64,000 bases of DNA from assembly GCA_963383645.1 (NCBI GenBank), contig OY726573.1:21982845-22046844 (forward strand). Direction: 5' to 3'. This document shows, one piece after another, positions 9,999 through 20,778 of this stretch. The notes beneath the pieces are model-generated. The model was not told where the DNA came from and ran no database searches. It saw nothing but the letters and a program-made list of their open reading frames with translations. How positions within the stretch are numbered: position 1 is the first letter of the stretch; each line of letters opens with the position of its first letter. The position numbers and the translations under genes are program-made. Source of the DNA: Muscardinus avellanarius. Its lineage: Eukaryota; Chordata; Mammalia; Rodentia; Gliridae.

Positions 9999-10149
9999 GA
10001 CAGGTAGAAAAGCACTCCTGAAGAGAACAGCTGGGACAAAGGCTGAACAAAAGAACTCTAAGGAGACCAAATTGCAAAAGGCAAAAAGGGCCTCTGTGGA
10101 GGTCATTCTACCTCTGAACTACATCCCCTGGAACCCCGACCCTATGTTA

Positions 10150-10150
<1 letters not shown>

Positions 10151-10188
<38 letters not shown>

Positions 10189-10688
10189 AGTACTGGGGAT
10201 TGAATCCAGAGACATTCACCTCTGAGATATACCCTCAACCCTTTTTTTTTTTTTTTTTTTTTGGTGGTACTGGGGTTCCTGGAAACCCTTCTACCTCGGG
10301 GCTATACTCCCAGACCTATTTTATACTTTTTGTGGTGGTGGTGGTGGTACTAGGAGTGGAACCCAGAGGCTTTCTACCTCCGGGCTATACTCCCAGACCG
10401 TTTTTTATATTTTATTTGGAAACAGGGTCTCACTAAGTTGCTGAGAGCCTCACTAAGTAGCTGAGGCTGGCTTTGAACCCGTGTGATCCTCCTGGCTCAG
10501 CCCCCCAAGCGCGGGGATTACAAGCATGTGCCACCACGCCCGGCTATTTTATACTTTTTATATGGAAACAGGGTCTCTTAAGACAGCATGGCTGGCTTCA
10601 AACCTGTGCGATCTTCCTGTCTCTGCCTCCCAAGCGCGGAGATTACAAGCGTGGAGATTACAAGCGTGCGCCACCACGCCCGGCTCCT

Positions 10689-10732
<44 letters not shown>

Positions 10733-12162
10733 TTTTTGTGGGTATGGGGATGGGACCCAGGGGCATTCGACCTCCAAGCTATAACCCCTGCCCTACCTTT
10801 TTATTCTTTATTTTAAAACAAGGTCTCACTAAGTTGCAGAAGGCCTCACTAAGTAGCTGAAGCTGTCTGTGAATCACGATCCTCTGTCTCAGCCTCCTGA
10901 ATGCTGAAATTACAAGCGTGCGGCACCACACCTGGCTCCCTATTTTATTTATTTTAAAACGGTCTCAGGAGTAGAAGGCTGAGTGTGGTGACACAAGCTT
11001 GTAATCCCAGTACTTGGGAGGCTGAGACAGGAGGATTGCGCAGGTTTGAAGCCAGCCTTGGCTACTTACCGAGGCTCTCAGCCACTCAGTGAGACCCTGT
11101 TTCCAAATAATAAAAAGTAGGGCTGGGGGTATAGCTCAGAGGTAGAATATCCCTGGGCCCCATCCCCAGTACCACCAAAAAAATAAAATAAAACAGGGTC
11201 TCACTAAATTTCAGAGGGCTTAAGTAGCTGAGGCCGGCGGGGAACCTGCAATCCAATCAGCCTCCCAAGTAATGAGATTACAAGTACCACACACGGCTAA
11301 TTTTATTTTTTATGTTGAAACAGTCCAAGTTGCCAAGGCTGGTCTCAAACCTATGATTCTTCTGTCAGCCTCCCAACTACTTGGATTACAAGCGTGTGCC
11401 ACCTGGCTCTACTTTTATTTTATTTTTTTTGTGCTAGGGCTAGAACCCAAAGGTTGTGTGTGTGTGTGTTACTGAGAGTGGAACCCAGGGGCTTTCTACC
11501 TCCGGGTTATACTCCCAGACCTGTTTTATATTTTATTTGGAAACAGGGTCTCACTAAATTGCTGAGAGCCTCACAAAGTAGCTGAGGATGGCTTTGAACC
11601 TGTGTAATCCTCCTGTCTCAGCCTCCCAAGCACTGGGATTACAAGCGTGCACCACCACACCCCAGCGAACCCAGAGGCTTTCTACTTTTAGGCTACACTC
11701 CCAGGCCTATTTTCTATTTTATTTGGAAATAGGGTCTCACTAAGTTGCTGAAAGCCTAAGTAGCTGAGGCTGGCTTTCGAACCTGTGCAATCCTCCTGTC
11801 TCAGCCTCCCAAGTGTGAGGATTACCAGGATGCGCCACTATGCACGGTCTTCTACTTTTAATTTTGAAATAGGGTCTCACTAAATCGCTGAGGCTGGCCT
11901 CAAGAGTCTGTGGTCCTCTCGTCTCAGCCTCCCACTTTCTGGAATTATAGACATGCATCACCACACCAGGCTTCAGGGTTTTGTTGTTGTTTTGTTTATT
12001 TGTTTGTTTCTGTACCAGGGATTGGAACCCAGGGACATTCTACCTCTAAGCTACACTGCCAGCCTTATATTTTATCCTTTATTTTGAAACAGGGTCTTCC
12101 TAAGTTGCAGAAGGCTTCACTAAGCTTCAGCCTCCCAAGTAATAGGATCTCCACACCTGGCT
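10151..12162. repeat. SINE cluster, mostly reverse
   Basis: A run of B1-dID copies and fragments. A (TTTA)n run at about 10687-10735 is the tail of the copy ending near 10938. A forward copy sits at about 10977-11185 inside a broken reverse copy. Reverse copies or parts follow at about 11299-11408, 11420-11665, 11666-11848, 11849-11972 and 11973-12162. No unique gene sequence was seen. Confidence 0.85.
10316..10559 (-). repeat. Type B SINE nested in a type D SINE
   Basis: A reverse type D SINE (dID from about 10262, body resuming near 10560 and ending near 10685) is split by a reverse type B SINE. The 16-bp duplication CTATTTTATACTTTTT lies at 10316-10331 and 10544-10559. The type B copy is therefore younger than the type D copy. 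Confidence 0.88.
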
Positions 12163-12276
12163 TGGTTTCTCTCTTCCCCTCTCTCTCTCTCTTCTCTCCC
12201 TCCTCTCTCCCTCTCTCCTTGCCTCTCTCCCTCTTCCTCTCTCTTCTCCCTCTCTTGCCTCTCTCCTCTCTCACTG
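12163..12276 (+). repeat. CT-rich polypyrimidine tract
   Basis: About 110 bp made almost wholly of C and T, mainly CTCTCTCC and CTCTTCC units. It is fused to the dID of a reverse SINE that continues to about 12427. Confidence 0.9.
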
Positions 12277-12427
12277 GGGATCGAACCCAAGGACATTCTA
12301 CCTCCAAGCTACACTCCAGTCTGAGTCTTGCTAGATTGCTGAGACTCACTACTTGATGAGGCTGTCTTCGGACCTGCGATCCTCATGTCCTAGACTCCTA
12401 AATACTGGGATTACAGATCTGGTCTCT

Positions 12428-12988
12428 TGAATCTTCAGCCCTGTGTGTCTTCTGTACAGTAGAGTCCGTCCACTGCCCACCTGTCCACCCACCCACCCAG
12501 GGTCAGCTGTGCCCACAGTCCTTTTGTTCTTCAGCATTTGCTCCAGGTCCAGTCCCCAAACGAAGTCACTTCCCCTCGCCCCTCTCCTCAAGCCTGTATG
12601 AGGAGGGTCTCCTAGTCCTGCCCCCCCCACACACACAGCGTGGACCCGGGTCTCCCTCTCCAGCCTGACCCACCAGCCTGGTGCAGCTTCCTCCCCACCT
12701 TGGCCAGCTCCAGTCTCTAAGCTCCTCCTCCCTGGTTAGATAGAGCCTGGCGATCTGCTGGGTCTGGTCCGGACCATTAATTCCCCCACTACTGTTCTGG
12801 GGAACTCTGCCCCACGCGGAAGGAGCTCTTCTTGCCAATTCTAATTCCTGGAAAGGCATCTCCGCCATCCCCTGGAGACCCCTCTCTGACAAGCTTCTGA
12901 GCCCTTGGACTCAGTGATCCCTGCAGGTGCCCATTATTCTACAAATGAGTGCTGAGGTGGCACCTGTGTGCCAAAGCTGAGCTCTGTC
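12428..12988. other. Unique intergenic sequence
   Basis: SINE-free between HIC1 and the miR-212 promoter. No exon, RNA or repeat family was recognised. Confidence 0.5.
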
Positions 12989-13303
12989 AATTTTTTGCAC
13001 CGGGGATGGAACCCAGGGACCCACCTCCAAGCTACAACCCCGCCCGATTTTATTTGTAAACAAGGTCTCACTAGGTTGCTAGAATCTAAGTTACTGAGGC
13101 TGGCTTCAGACCTGTGATCCTCCTGTCTCAGCCTCCAGTACTGGGATTACAAGCCTGGGCCACCACATTCTGCTGCCCCTTTTGTTTTGAAACAGGGTCT
13201 TGCTAGGTTGCTTGCTAAATTGCTTCGGTTGGTCTCGAACTGGCAATCCTTCTGTCTCAGACTCCCAAATACTGGGATTACAGGCGGGAACCAACCCACT
13301 ATG
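12989..13303 (-). repeat. Two diverged reverse SINEs
   Basis: One copy with a dID spans about 12989-13173. A second body without a dID spans about 13174-13303. Both are more diverged than most copies here. Confidence 0.75.
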
Positions 13304-13890
13304 CCCTTCCTTTCGTCTGGTACACCTGATGCCTCCCCCTAACATTTCTTTATAGCTTTCCCTCTAATCTCCAGCTCCTGATGTTACCTAAAACTTTACT
13401 GGGCCTTCCTTTCTCCAGCCCAGTTTCCACAAAGCCTTCCAAGACTCCTGGTCTACCCTTTTCCACCAGCCCCTGGACGCTTGAGCCCTACCTGCTCCCC
13501 AGACCCCTCGAGGGTACAACTTCCTTTCCTATCCTCCAGGAAGAGCAGACGAGGACAGCACAGTGGCCATGTGGGGTGTGATGCCAACGCTGGGTATCGT
13601 GCAATACCAAGAATTGAGAGGGGGTGTGGGCTAGTGGGTGAGGACCCCTGAAGGCTGGGCGGGACAGAGGACCGAGTCCCCAGGAGTCCTAGAGCTCCGG
13701 AAGGGGAGAGTGAATAAACATGTAACGGCCCGCTGCACCCTCCCGGCTCCATCCTCCCCCGGCCCCCCATCCCGCAGTTCCGGAAAGTTAACCCCTTGTG
13801 GGCCAGGACAGGGGGCGCGGGCTCCCTCTACCTGATCCTGCTTCCGCGCTCGCTCTCCCCCTCCCAGCTCCTAGTCGCTTCGCTCCCCCC
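13304..13890 (+). other. Unique sequence upstream of the miR-212/132 promoter
   Basis: SINE-free, moderately GC-rich, becoming C-rich near 13840. No open frame of note. It is probably the proximal upstream region of the microRNA promoter. Confidence 0.5.
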
Positions 13891-13898
13891 TCCCGACA

Positions 13899-14041
13899 CT
13901 ATAAATAGCCCCTTTTCCCGTTTCCTAAATTCCCCGCTGACGTCGGCAGCGCGTCAGTGTGTAGGAGCCGCGGCCGCATGAATGAGCCGCCGCACGAGTA
14001 CTACGCGCGCCTATAAAAGCCGCCGCGCGGCCGGGCTGCAG
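13899..14041 (+). promoter_or_regulatory. Promoter of the miR-212/132 primary transcript
   Basis: Four motifs lie in order. CTATAAATAG at 13899-13908 fits both a MEF2 site and a TATA box. TGACGTCG at 13938-13945 is a CRE with one change, and a half CRE (CGTCA) lies near 13952. TATAAAAG at 14012-14019 is a good TATA box, which would place initiation near 14042-14050. CREB control of this microRNA pair is well established, and the sites agree with that. The exact start is inferred. Confidence 0.7.
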
Positions 14042-14636
14042 GAGGCCAGCGGCGCCGGCGACGCGGCCCCAGGTAAGCGGGCCCAGGGCGGACGCGGCTG
14101 GGAGGGAAGAGCAGAGCGGCGGGCGGCCGGCTGGAGGGTCTCCCCGGAGTGGGGATGGGGGCGCGGGGGTCTCGCGGCCGGTGGAGTGGGGGCCAGGGGC
14201 GGACACGACCTCGCCCAGCACCTGCGGGCGCCCAGATGGAGATGCAGCCACTCTGGAGGAGGAGCGAGCAAAGCACGGACCCCGGAGTCCTTCGAGGCGT
14301 TCCGGGGGGCTCCTGCGCCATCCTGCCAAAAGAGTGGGGAGAAGGTGCTGGCGCCCCTCCTGCCGCCCCTCTGTAGCTCGCTGACTCAAGCCCGCGGCCC
14401 AGACCGGCTCAGCAGGGACGCCGGCGGGAGGCGCAGCTGCCGCCGCCTGGGTGGCGCCGTCTCGGACCCGGGCTGCCCGGCGACCCTCCGCGGCCGACTC
14501 CGTCCCGCCCGCGGCGCCCGCGACTCCCGCCTCCGCGAGCGAGCGGCGCGGTCCGCGCTCCACCAGCGGGGGCGGGGCCCTGGAGGGACCGCCCGCCCCC
14601 GACGACCCCCGCCCGGAAAGCGCCTCCGGGCGGCCC

Positions 14637-14659
14637 TGACGTCACGGGCTCTGACGTCA
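14637..14659 (+). promoter_or_regulatory. Pair of consensus CREs
   Basis: Two exact TGACGTCA palindromes lie at 14637-14644 and 14652-14659, 15 bp apart start to start, about 75 bp upstream of the miR-212 hairpin. They fit CREB binding and activity-dependent expression of the microRNAs. Confidence 0.8.
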
Positions 14660-14710
14660 GGAGTCGCGTGCTGCCCGCGAGCGCCGGGCCGCGCGGGGAG
14701 GAGCTGCAGC

Positions 14711-14813
14711 GCCCCGCCCGGCAGCGCGCCGGCACCTTGGCTCTAGACTGCTTACTGCCCGGGCCGCCCTCAGTAACAGTCTCTAGTCATGGCCACCGAC
14801 GCCTGGCCCCGCC
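14711..14813 (+). ncRNA. MIR212: miR-212 hairpin
   Basis: The 5p strand (14734-14756) begins ACCTTGGCTCTAGACTG and equals the known miR-212-5p. The 3p strand (14774-14794) begins TAACAGTCTC, keeping the miR-132/212 seed AACAGUC. It differs from the human/mouse 3p at position 11 (C to T, base 14784) and position 17 (C to T, base 14790). The loop lies around CCCGGGCCGCCC. The T at position 11 can pair with an A of the 5p arm where the usual form has an A/C mismatch, so the hairpin is not weakened. It targets neuronal and other mRNAs through the shared seed. Confidence 0.93.
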
Positions 14814-14853
14814 CCAGGACCGCAGACCGGCGCCCCGCGCTCGCCGCCCGCGC

Positions 14854-14874
14854 GCCGCTGTCCGCGGTGCTGAC
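14854..14874 (-). promoter_or_regulatory. RE1/NRSE (REST site)
   Basis: The minus strand contains TCAGCACC followed by GCGGACAGCG, which fits 18 of 21 positions of the RE1 consensus, including both half sites at normal spacing. It lies between the two hairpins. REST repression of miR-132 outside neurons is established, which supports the call. Confidence 0.75.
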
Positions 14875-14991
14875 CCAGCGCGGGCGCCGCCACCAGGCCG
14901 TCGCGCGCCGCGTCCCCGGGGGCGGAGGGGCAGCGGCCCGCGCGCACGCGCACACCGCCCGCGCCCCCGCGCCGCCCCCGCCCCGCGGTGC

Positions 14992-14999
14992 TGACGTCA
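14992..14999 (+). promoter_or_regulatory. Consensus CRE upstream of miR-132
   Basis: A third exact TGACGTCA lies about 45 bp upstream of the miR-132 hairpin. Confidence 0.75.
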
Positions 15000-15036
15000 G
15001 TCTGCCCCAGCGCCGCGCTGTCGTCAGCGGCGCGCC

Positions 15037-15137
15037 CCGCCCCCGCGTCTCCAGGGCAACCGTGGCTTTCGATTGTTACTGTGGGAACCGGAGGTAACAG
15101 TCTACAGCCATGGTCGCCCCGCAGCACGCCCACGCAC
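15037..15137 (+). ncRNA. MIR132: miR-132 hairpin
   Basis: The 5p strand lies at 15059-15080 (begins ACCGTGGCTTTCGATTG) and the 3p strand at 15095-15116 (begins TAACAGTCTACAGCCATGG). Both equal the known mature forms. The hairpin agrees with the human one almost base for base, with a T to C change in the loop near 15089. miR-132 is an activity-induced neuronal regulator. It shares its seed with miR-212, which lies about 320 bp upstream in the same transcript. Confidence 0.97.
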
Positions 15138-15732
15138 CGCACCACCCACCCCAGTCCTGCAGGCCGAGCCGGAGCAGGCGGGGACGGCAAGGCAGGATCC
15201 CGCGCGGCCGCGGAGGCGCCCTGGGCTCAGCCCATCCGCCGGCGCTGAAGGGAGCCCTCCGTGGAGCCTGCCCGAAAGCCCGCCTCACTGCCCTGCCCTC
15301 CCGGCCCATCTAGCGCTGCCGAGGGATGGCGAGAGTACGAGGTGGTTCTGGGATATGGACTTTTCTCTTCAGTAGGAATGAGGCTGCTGGGACCCGGAGA
15401 CTCACAGCGTTCTGTGCCTCCTGGGGACTGAAGCAGGATAGATGAAAGAAAGTCTTCTTAAATACGCCACCGTTCTTCCAGCAGACAGAGGATGAAGATA
15501 AACCCTTGAGTCCGTTTCCCGATACAGCCACAGCCTACCCCTCACTCCTTGCCCAATTTCTCTTGAGCCAGGAGAGTGAAAATAAGTCCCTAACCCTCCA
15601 GAATCCGGTGCACGGACGAGTCTCAGAGACCTGGTCCTTAAAGTGTTTGGACAGAGCATCATTCTCGCCTATTTACTTTTATTTGTTGAATTCCAGTTTC
15701 AATTCTCAAATTCACCCAGAAGAGGAATGATG
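15138..15732 (+). other. Unique sequence after miR-132
   Basis: GC-rich to about 15310, then ordinary. It may hold the downstream host exon, but I could not pick an acceptor with confidence. Confidence 0.45.
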
Positions 15733-18700
15733 ATAGACAGTGGCACAAGCCTGTAATCCTAGTATTTGGGAAGCTGAGGCAGGAACATCGGCAGGTTCCA
15801 GGACAGTCTCAAGTAGTGAGACTCTCATCAGCCTAGTGAGATCCTGTTTCAAAATAAAAGTAAAATAGGGCCGGGGGGGATATAGCTCGAGGTTGAATGC
15901 TCCAAGACTCAATTGCTAGTACCCTAACCAAAAAAAGAGGAGTACCACAGAGGCTAAAATCCTGCAGTACCAGTGACATATGAGTAGTGACCTTCAAAAA
16001 CATGACTGTGCATCCGGCATGGTGGAAATAGCCTATAACTCCAGTAATGGGGAGACTGAGACAGGAGTATGGCAGGTTCTACGCCAGCCTCAGCAGTTTA
16101 GCGAGACCCTGTTTAAATAGGGCTGGGAGCCAGGCATGGTGGCCCATGCTTGTAATCCCAGCATTTGAGAGGTTGAGATGGGAGGATCTCGGTTGGCAGA
16201 CAGCCTCAGTTACCTAGTGAGGCCCTGTCTCAAAAATTAAAGAATAGCCGGGCGTGGTGGCACACGCTTGTAATCCCAGCATTCGGGAGGCTGAGACCTG
16301 GAGGATCCCGGTTCGCGGACAGCCTCAGCTACTTAGTGAGGCCCTCTGAAACTCAGCGAGACCCAGTTTCAAAGTAAAGAATAAAAAATAGGGCAGTGGG
16401 TGTAGCTCGGAGGTAAAATGCCCCTGGGTTCCATCCCCAGACCCGCAAAAATAAATAAATAATAATAAAAAATAGGGCAAGGGATGTAGCTTGGAGGTCA
16501 AATGCCCCTGGGTTCCATCACCAGACCCATAATAAATAAATAAATTAATTAATTAATAATAAGGCTGGGAGCCTAGTGGTGGCACATGCCTGCAAACCTA
16601 GTATTTGGAAAGCTAAGACAGGAGAAAGGACAGACTCAGCAAGTAGTGAGACTCTCATCAACCTAACAAGACTCTGTTTCAAAAATAAAGAGCCAGGGTT
16701 GGTGGCACAGGCTTGTAATCCAGCATTCCAGAGGCTGAGACAGGAGGATAGAGGTTTGAGGACAGCCTCAGCTACTCAGTAAGGTCCTTTGTAACTCAGT
16801 GAGACCCTGTTTCAAAATAAATAAAAAATAAGGCTGTGGGTGTAGCTTAGAGGTAGAATGCCCCTAGTTTCCATCTCCAGTAACACAAAGAAAAAGAAAG
16901 GAAGGAAGGACAGACAGATGGATGGACGGACTGGGGGCATAGCTCAGAGGTAGAATGCTGCTGGGTTCCATCCCCAGTACCACAAGAAATAAAAAATAAG
17001 AAAATAGCCAGGCATGGTGGCGCACGCTTGTAATCCCCACGCTTGGGAGGCAGAGACAGGATCGCGCTGGTTCGGAGCCAGCCTTGCTGGCTTAAGAGAC
17101 CCTGTTTCCAAATAAAAATATAAAAGTAGGTCTGGGAGTGTAGCCCAGACGTAGAAGGGCTTCCAGGAACCCCAGTACCACCAAAAAAAAAAAAAAAAAA
17201 AGAAAAAGAAAAGAAAAGAAAAAAAAGAAAAAGAAAAAAAAAAAAAGAAAGAAAGTAAAGAATAAGCTGGGTGTGGTGGCACACACTTGTAATCCCAGCA
17301 TTCCGGAGGCTGAGACCGGAGGATCACGGTTTAGGGACAGCCTCAGCTACTTAGTGAGGCCCTCTGCAACTTAGTGAAATCCTGCTTCAAAATAAAGAAT
17401 AAAAAATAAGGCAGGGGGTGTAGCTTGGAGGTCAAATGCCCCTGGTTTCCACCCCCAGTCCCGCAAAACAAAACAAAACAGGGTCTCACTGAGTTGCAAA
17501 GGGCCTCACTAAGTAGCTGAGACTGTCCAAGAACTGTAATCCTCCCATCTCAGCCTCCCAAACGCTGGGATTACAAACGTTTTTTTTTTTTTAATTTGGA
17601 AACAGAGTCTCACTAAATTGTTGAGGCTGTCTTCAAACCTTGGATTCCCTGCTGGGCATGATGGCGCACGCTTGTAATCCCAGGATTTAGGAGGCTGAGA
17701 CCGGAGGATCGCAGGTTCACAGCCAGCCTCAGCTACTTAGTGAGACCCTTCGCAACTTAGACCCTGTTTCAAAATAAAGAAAAAATAGGGCCGAGGGTGT
17801 ATCTCTGAGGTAGAATGCCCCTAGGTTCTATCCCCAATACTGGGGGGGAAAAAAAAAGCTGGGCATGGTGGTTCACACTTGTAATCTAAGCATTTGAGAG
17901 GCTGAGACAGGAGGATTGGGATTTGAGGACATACTACTTAGTGGGGACCTTTGCAACTCAGTGAGACCCTGTTTCAAAATAAAGAATAAAAAATAGGGCT
18001 GGGGGTGTAGCTCGGAGGTAGAATGCCCCCAGATTCCATCCCCAGTACCGCAAAACAAAAAACAAAACAAAAAACCCCTGCAATCTTCTAGCTTTTTTTT
18101 TTCCTTTCTTATTTATTTATTTAGTCCCGAGCATTGGACTCAACAGGATTCTACCACTGAGCTACACCCCTCTCAGCCTTTTTTGTTTGTTTTTGGATAC
18201 TGAGGATTGAACCCCGGGGGCATTCTGGCTCTATTTTTCTTTTTTATTATTTATTTTGAGACAAGTTCTCACTGAATTGCAAAGAGCCTCACTAAGTAGC
18301 TGAGGCTGTCTGCAAGCCCAGATCCTCCTGTCTCAGCCTCTCAATGCTGGGATTACAAGCATGTGCCACCACCGGCTTTATTATTTATTTGCAGGTCTGG
18401 GATGGAACCCAGGGGCATTCAACCTCCGAGCTACACCCCTTGCCCTATTTTTTATTCTTTATTTTGAAACAGGGTCTCACTGAGTTGCAAAAGGCCTAAG
18501 CGCTACCACACCCAGCTCCACCCCTATTTTTTTTTTTTTTTTGGTAATTTTTACTTATTTTTGTGGTACTGGAGATGGAACCCAAGGGCTTTCTACCCCT
18601 GGACTATACTCCCAGACCTATCTTATATTTTATTTGGAAACAGGGTCTCACTAAGTTGCTGAAAGCCTCACTAAGTATTTGAGGCTGGCTTTGAACCTGT

Positions 18701-18861
18701 GCAGTCCTCCTGTCTCAGCCTCCCAAGTGCTGGGATTACAAGTGTGTCATCACACCCAGCGGAATTCAAGTTTTGTTTTGATTTTGGTACTGAAGAGTAC
18801 TCTACCACTAAGCTACATCCTCAGCCCTTTTTGAGACAGGGTCTCACTAAGGTGACCAGGC

Positions 18862-19104
18862 TGGTCTTGATTTTTTTTTTTTTTTTTTTTTTTGTGGTAC
18901 TGGGGGTGTAACCCAAAGGCTTTCTACCTCCAGACTATACTCCCAGACCCATTTTATATTTTATTTGGAAACAGGGTCTCATTAAGTTGCTTGAGAGCCT
19001 CACTAAGTAGCTGAGGCTGGCTTCGAACCCGTGCGATCCTCCCGTCTCAGCCTCCCAAGCACGGGGATTACAAGTGTGAGCCACCACACCCGGCTTGGTC
19101 TTGA
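18862..19104 (-). repeat. Type B SINE nested in an old SINE
   Basis: TGGTCTTGA is duplicated at 18862-18870 and 19096-19104. Between lies a complete reverse type B SINE. The outer old body resumes after 19104 and ends near 19171. Confidence 0.85.
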
Positions 19105-19295
19105 ATTTTTGAACCTCTTACCTCAACCTCCCGAGTAGCTGAGATTACAAGGATATACTATCATGCTTGGCAGGAACCCAAGTTTTTTTATTTTGGGGGG
19201 GGGGGTCCAAGTCTTTTTTTTTTTTTTTTTTGCGGGTCTGGGGATGGAAACCAGATGCATTCGACCTTCCAAGCTACACCTCCTGCCATATATAC

Positions 19296-19297
<2 letters not shown>

Positions 19298-19344
<47 letters not shown>
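19298..19344. repeat. (AT)n microsatellite in a SINE
   Basis: A long uninterrupted AT run occupies the linker between the dID and the body of a reverse SINE. Confidence 0.95.
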
Positions 19345-19348
<4 letters not shown>

Positions 19349-19732
19349 CTTGATTTTTGAAACCGGGTTGCAAAGGCCTCACTAAGTAGCTGAGGCTGTC
19401 CTCAAACCACGATCCTCCAGTCTCAGCCTCTCGAATGCTGTGATTACAAGCGTGCATCACCACACCCAGCTTGGGGTCTTAACAGATGCTCCTGAGTAAG
19501 TGGTCAGTAGAATCTGTGTATGAATGGCACAATCTGTAAAATTCTGTTCCTGGAGAGTGATGGGAGGGGACACACACCCCTCGTTGGGAGCCAGTGGGCC
19601 ACATGGTCTGTCTACTCACCGGAACATTCTGATGCTCAGGAGGTATTTTCTTCTCCCCAAGCAAAGCACGTCTGCTCTGACTACTGTTGTGTCCTCTCCT
19701 CCCTTTTTCTCCAGACATAGATATTTATTTAA

Positions 19733-19940
19733 AGCCAGGTGTGGGGGTGCATGCCTGTAAACCTAGTACTTGGGAGTCTGAGACAGGCAGGTTTGTTCGA
19801 GGACTGCCTCAGCAAGTAGTGAGACTCATCAACCTATGGAGACCCAGTTTCAAAGTAAAAATAAAATAGGGATAGGGATATAGCTCTGGGGTAGAATGTT
19901 CCTGGGTTCAATCCCAAGTACCCCAAAAAATAAAAAAAGA
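19733..19940 (+). repeat. Type C SINE, forward
   Basis: It carries the type C marker CAGCAAGTAGTGAGACTCATC, a linker and a dID ending in an A-rich tail. About 250 bp of unclassified unique sequence precedes it. Confidence 0.85.
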
Positions 19941-20275
19941 TTACACACATTCAAGGGAAAATATGGGCCATCTCTAGAGAAACCCCCTCTTATAATTTTA
20001 AGCCCTGGCTTAAAATTAATTTCCCAACCTCTTTCCATCCATCTTCCTCATAATTCCAAGCAAAAGCAGCCAGAGTATGCAAGTCACGACGCTTACATCT
20101 TAGGACTGGCTAAAGGGGCAGTCTGATTGCCAGGAGGGTATTTGAATCCTATCTGCAGACCCAGCAATTATTTACCAAAAAGCCAGGAATCCTAATGGGC
20201 TGAATCCAACATGCCTACACCACAGGAGTAATTCAATTTGTTTCAGAGTCTCTTTGTCAAGGGACTGATCACTTT
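19941..20275. other. Unique intergenic sequence
   Basis: AT-richer SINE-free sequence. No feature recognised. Confidence 0.45.
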
Positions 20276-20735
20276 ACTTTGGTACTGGGGATTAAACCCA
20301 GGAACATTCTACCTTCAGGTTACACCGTAGCCCTATTTTTTTTTTTTTTTTTTTTTGGCGGTACTGGGGTTCCTGGAAGCCCTTCTACCTCTGTGATACA
20401 CTCCCACGGGCTACACTCCCAGACCCATTTTTTTTACTTTTTATGTGGAAACAGGGTCTCTGGAGCCAGCGCGATCCTCCTGTCTCTGCCTCCCAAGCGC
20501 GGGGATTACAAGCGTGCGCCACTACCCCCGGCTACCTATTTCATTTTGAAACAGGGTCTCCCTAAGTTGCTGAGGCTGGCCTCAAACCTGTGATACTATT
20601 TCAGTCTCCCAAATACTAGGAGCAGACATGTGCCACCACACCTGGCAAGGACTCCTTTTCTTTTTTGCTGGTACTGGGGATGGAACCCTTCTAGCTCTGG
20701 GCTACACTCCCAGACCCAATATATACATATATATA

Positions 20736-20778
<43 letters not shown>

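Larger units (their letters stand above)
14042..15300 (+). ncRNA. miR-212/132 host transcript (pri-miRNA)
   Basis: The predicted start follows the TATAAAAG at 14012. A short first exon ends at 14072 in CCCAG|GTAAGC, a near-perfect donor, so both hairpins lie in the following intron, as in other mammals. The acceptor and the 3' exon could not be identified, and 15300 is a nominal limit. No conserved protein is encoded. Transcription is opposite to HIC1. Confidence 0.6.
15733..19478. repeat. Dense SINE cluster, forward then reverse
   Basis: Forward copies run from 15733 to about 18070: type C at 15733-15925 and 16563-16690, type A at 16247-16470 with an extra dID tail to 16560, type D at 17007-17180, and others at 17265-17470, 17655-17855 and 17860-18070. 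Two reverse fragments (17479-17650) interrupt them. From about 18095 to 19478 copies are reverse. A lone dID lies at 16930-16985 after a GGAC/AGAC run. No gene was seen. Confidence 0.88.

Noticed and set aside
16930..16985. tRNA-like sequences (lone dID units) as possible tRNA genes
   Set aside because: They are shortened ID parts of SINEs. They lack a full cloverleaf and carry A-rich tails.
17160..17260. Long T- and C-rich frames across SINE tails that look like membrane proteins
   Set aside because: Phe- and Leu-rich translations come from reading T-runs of reverse SINEs. No gene is supported.
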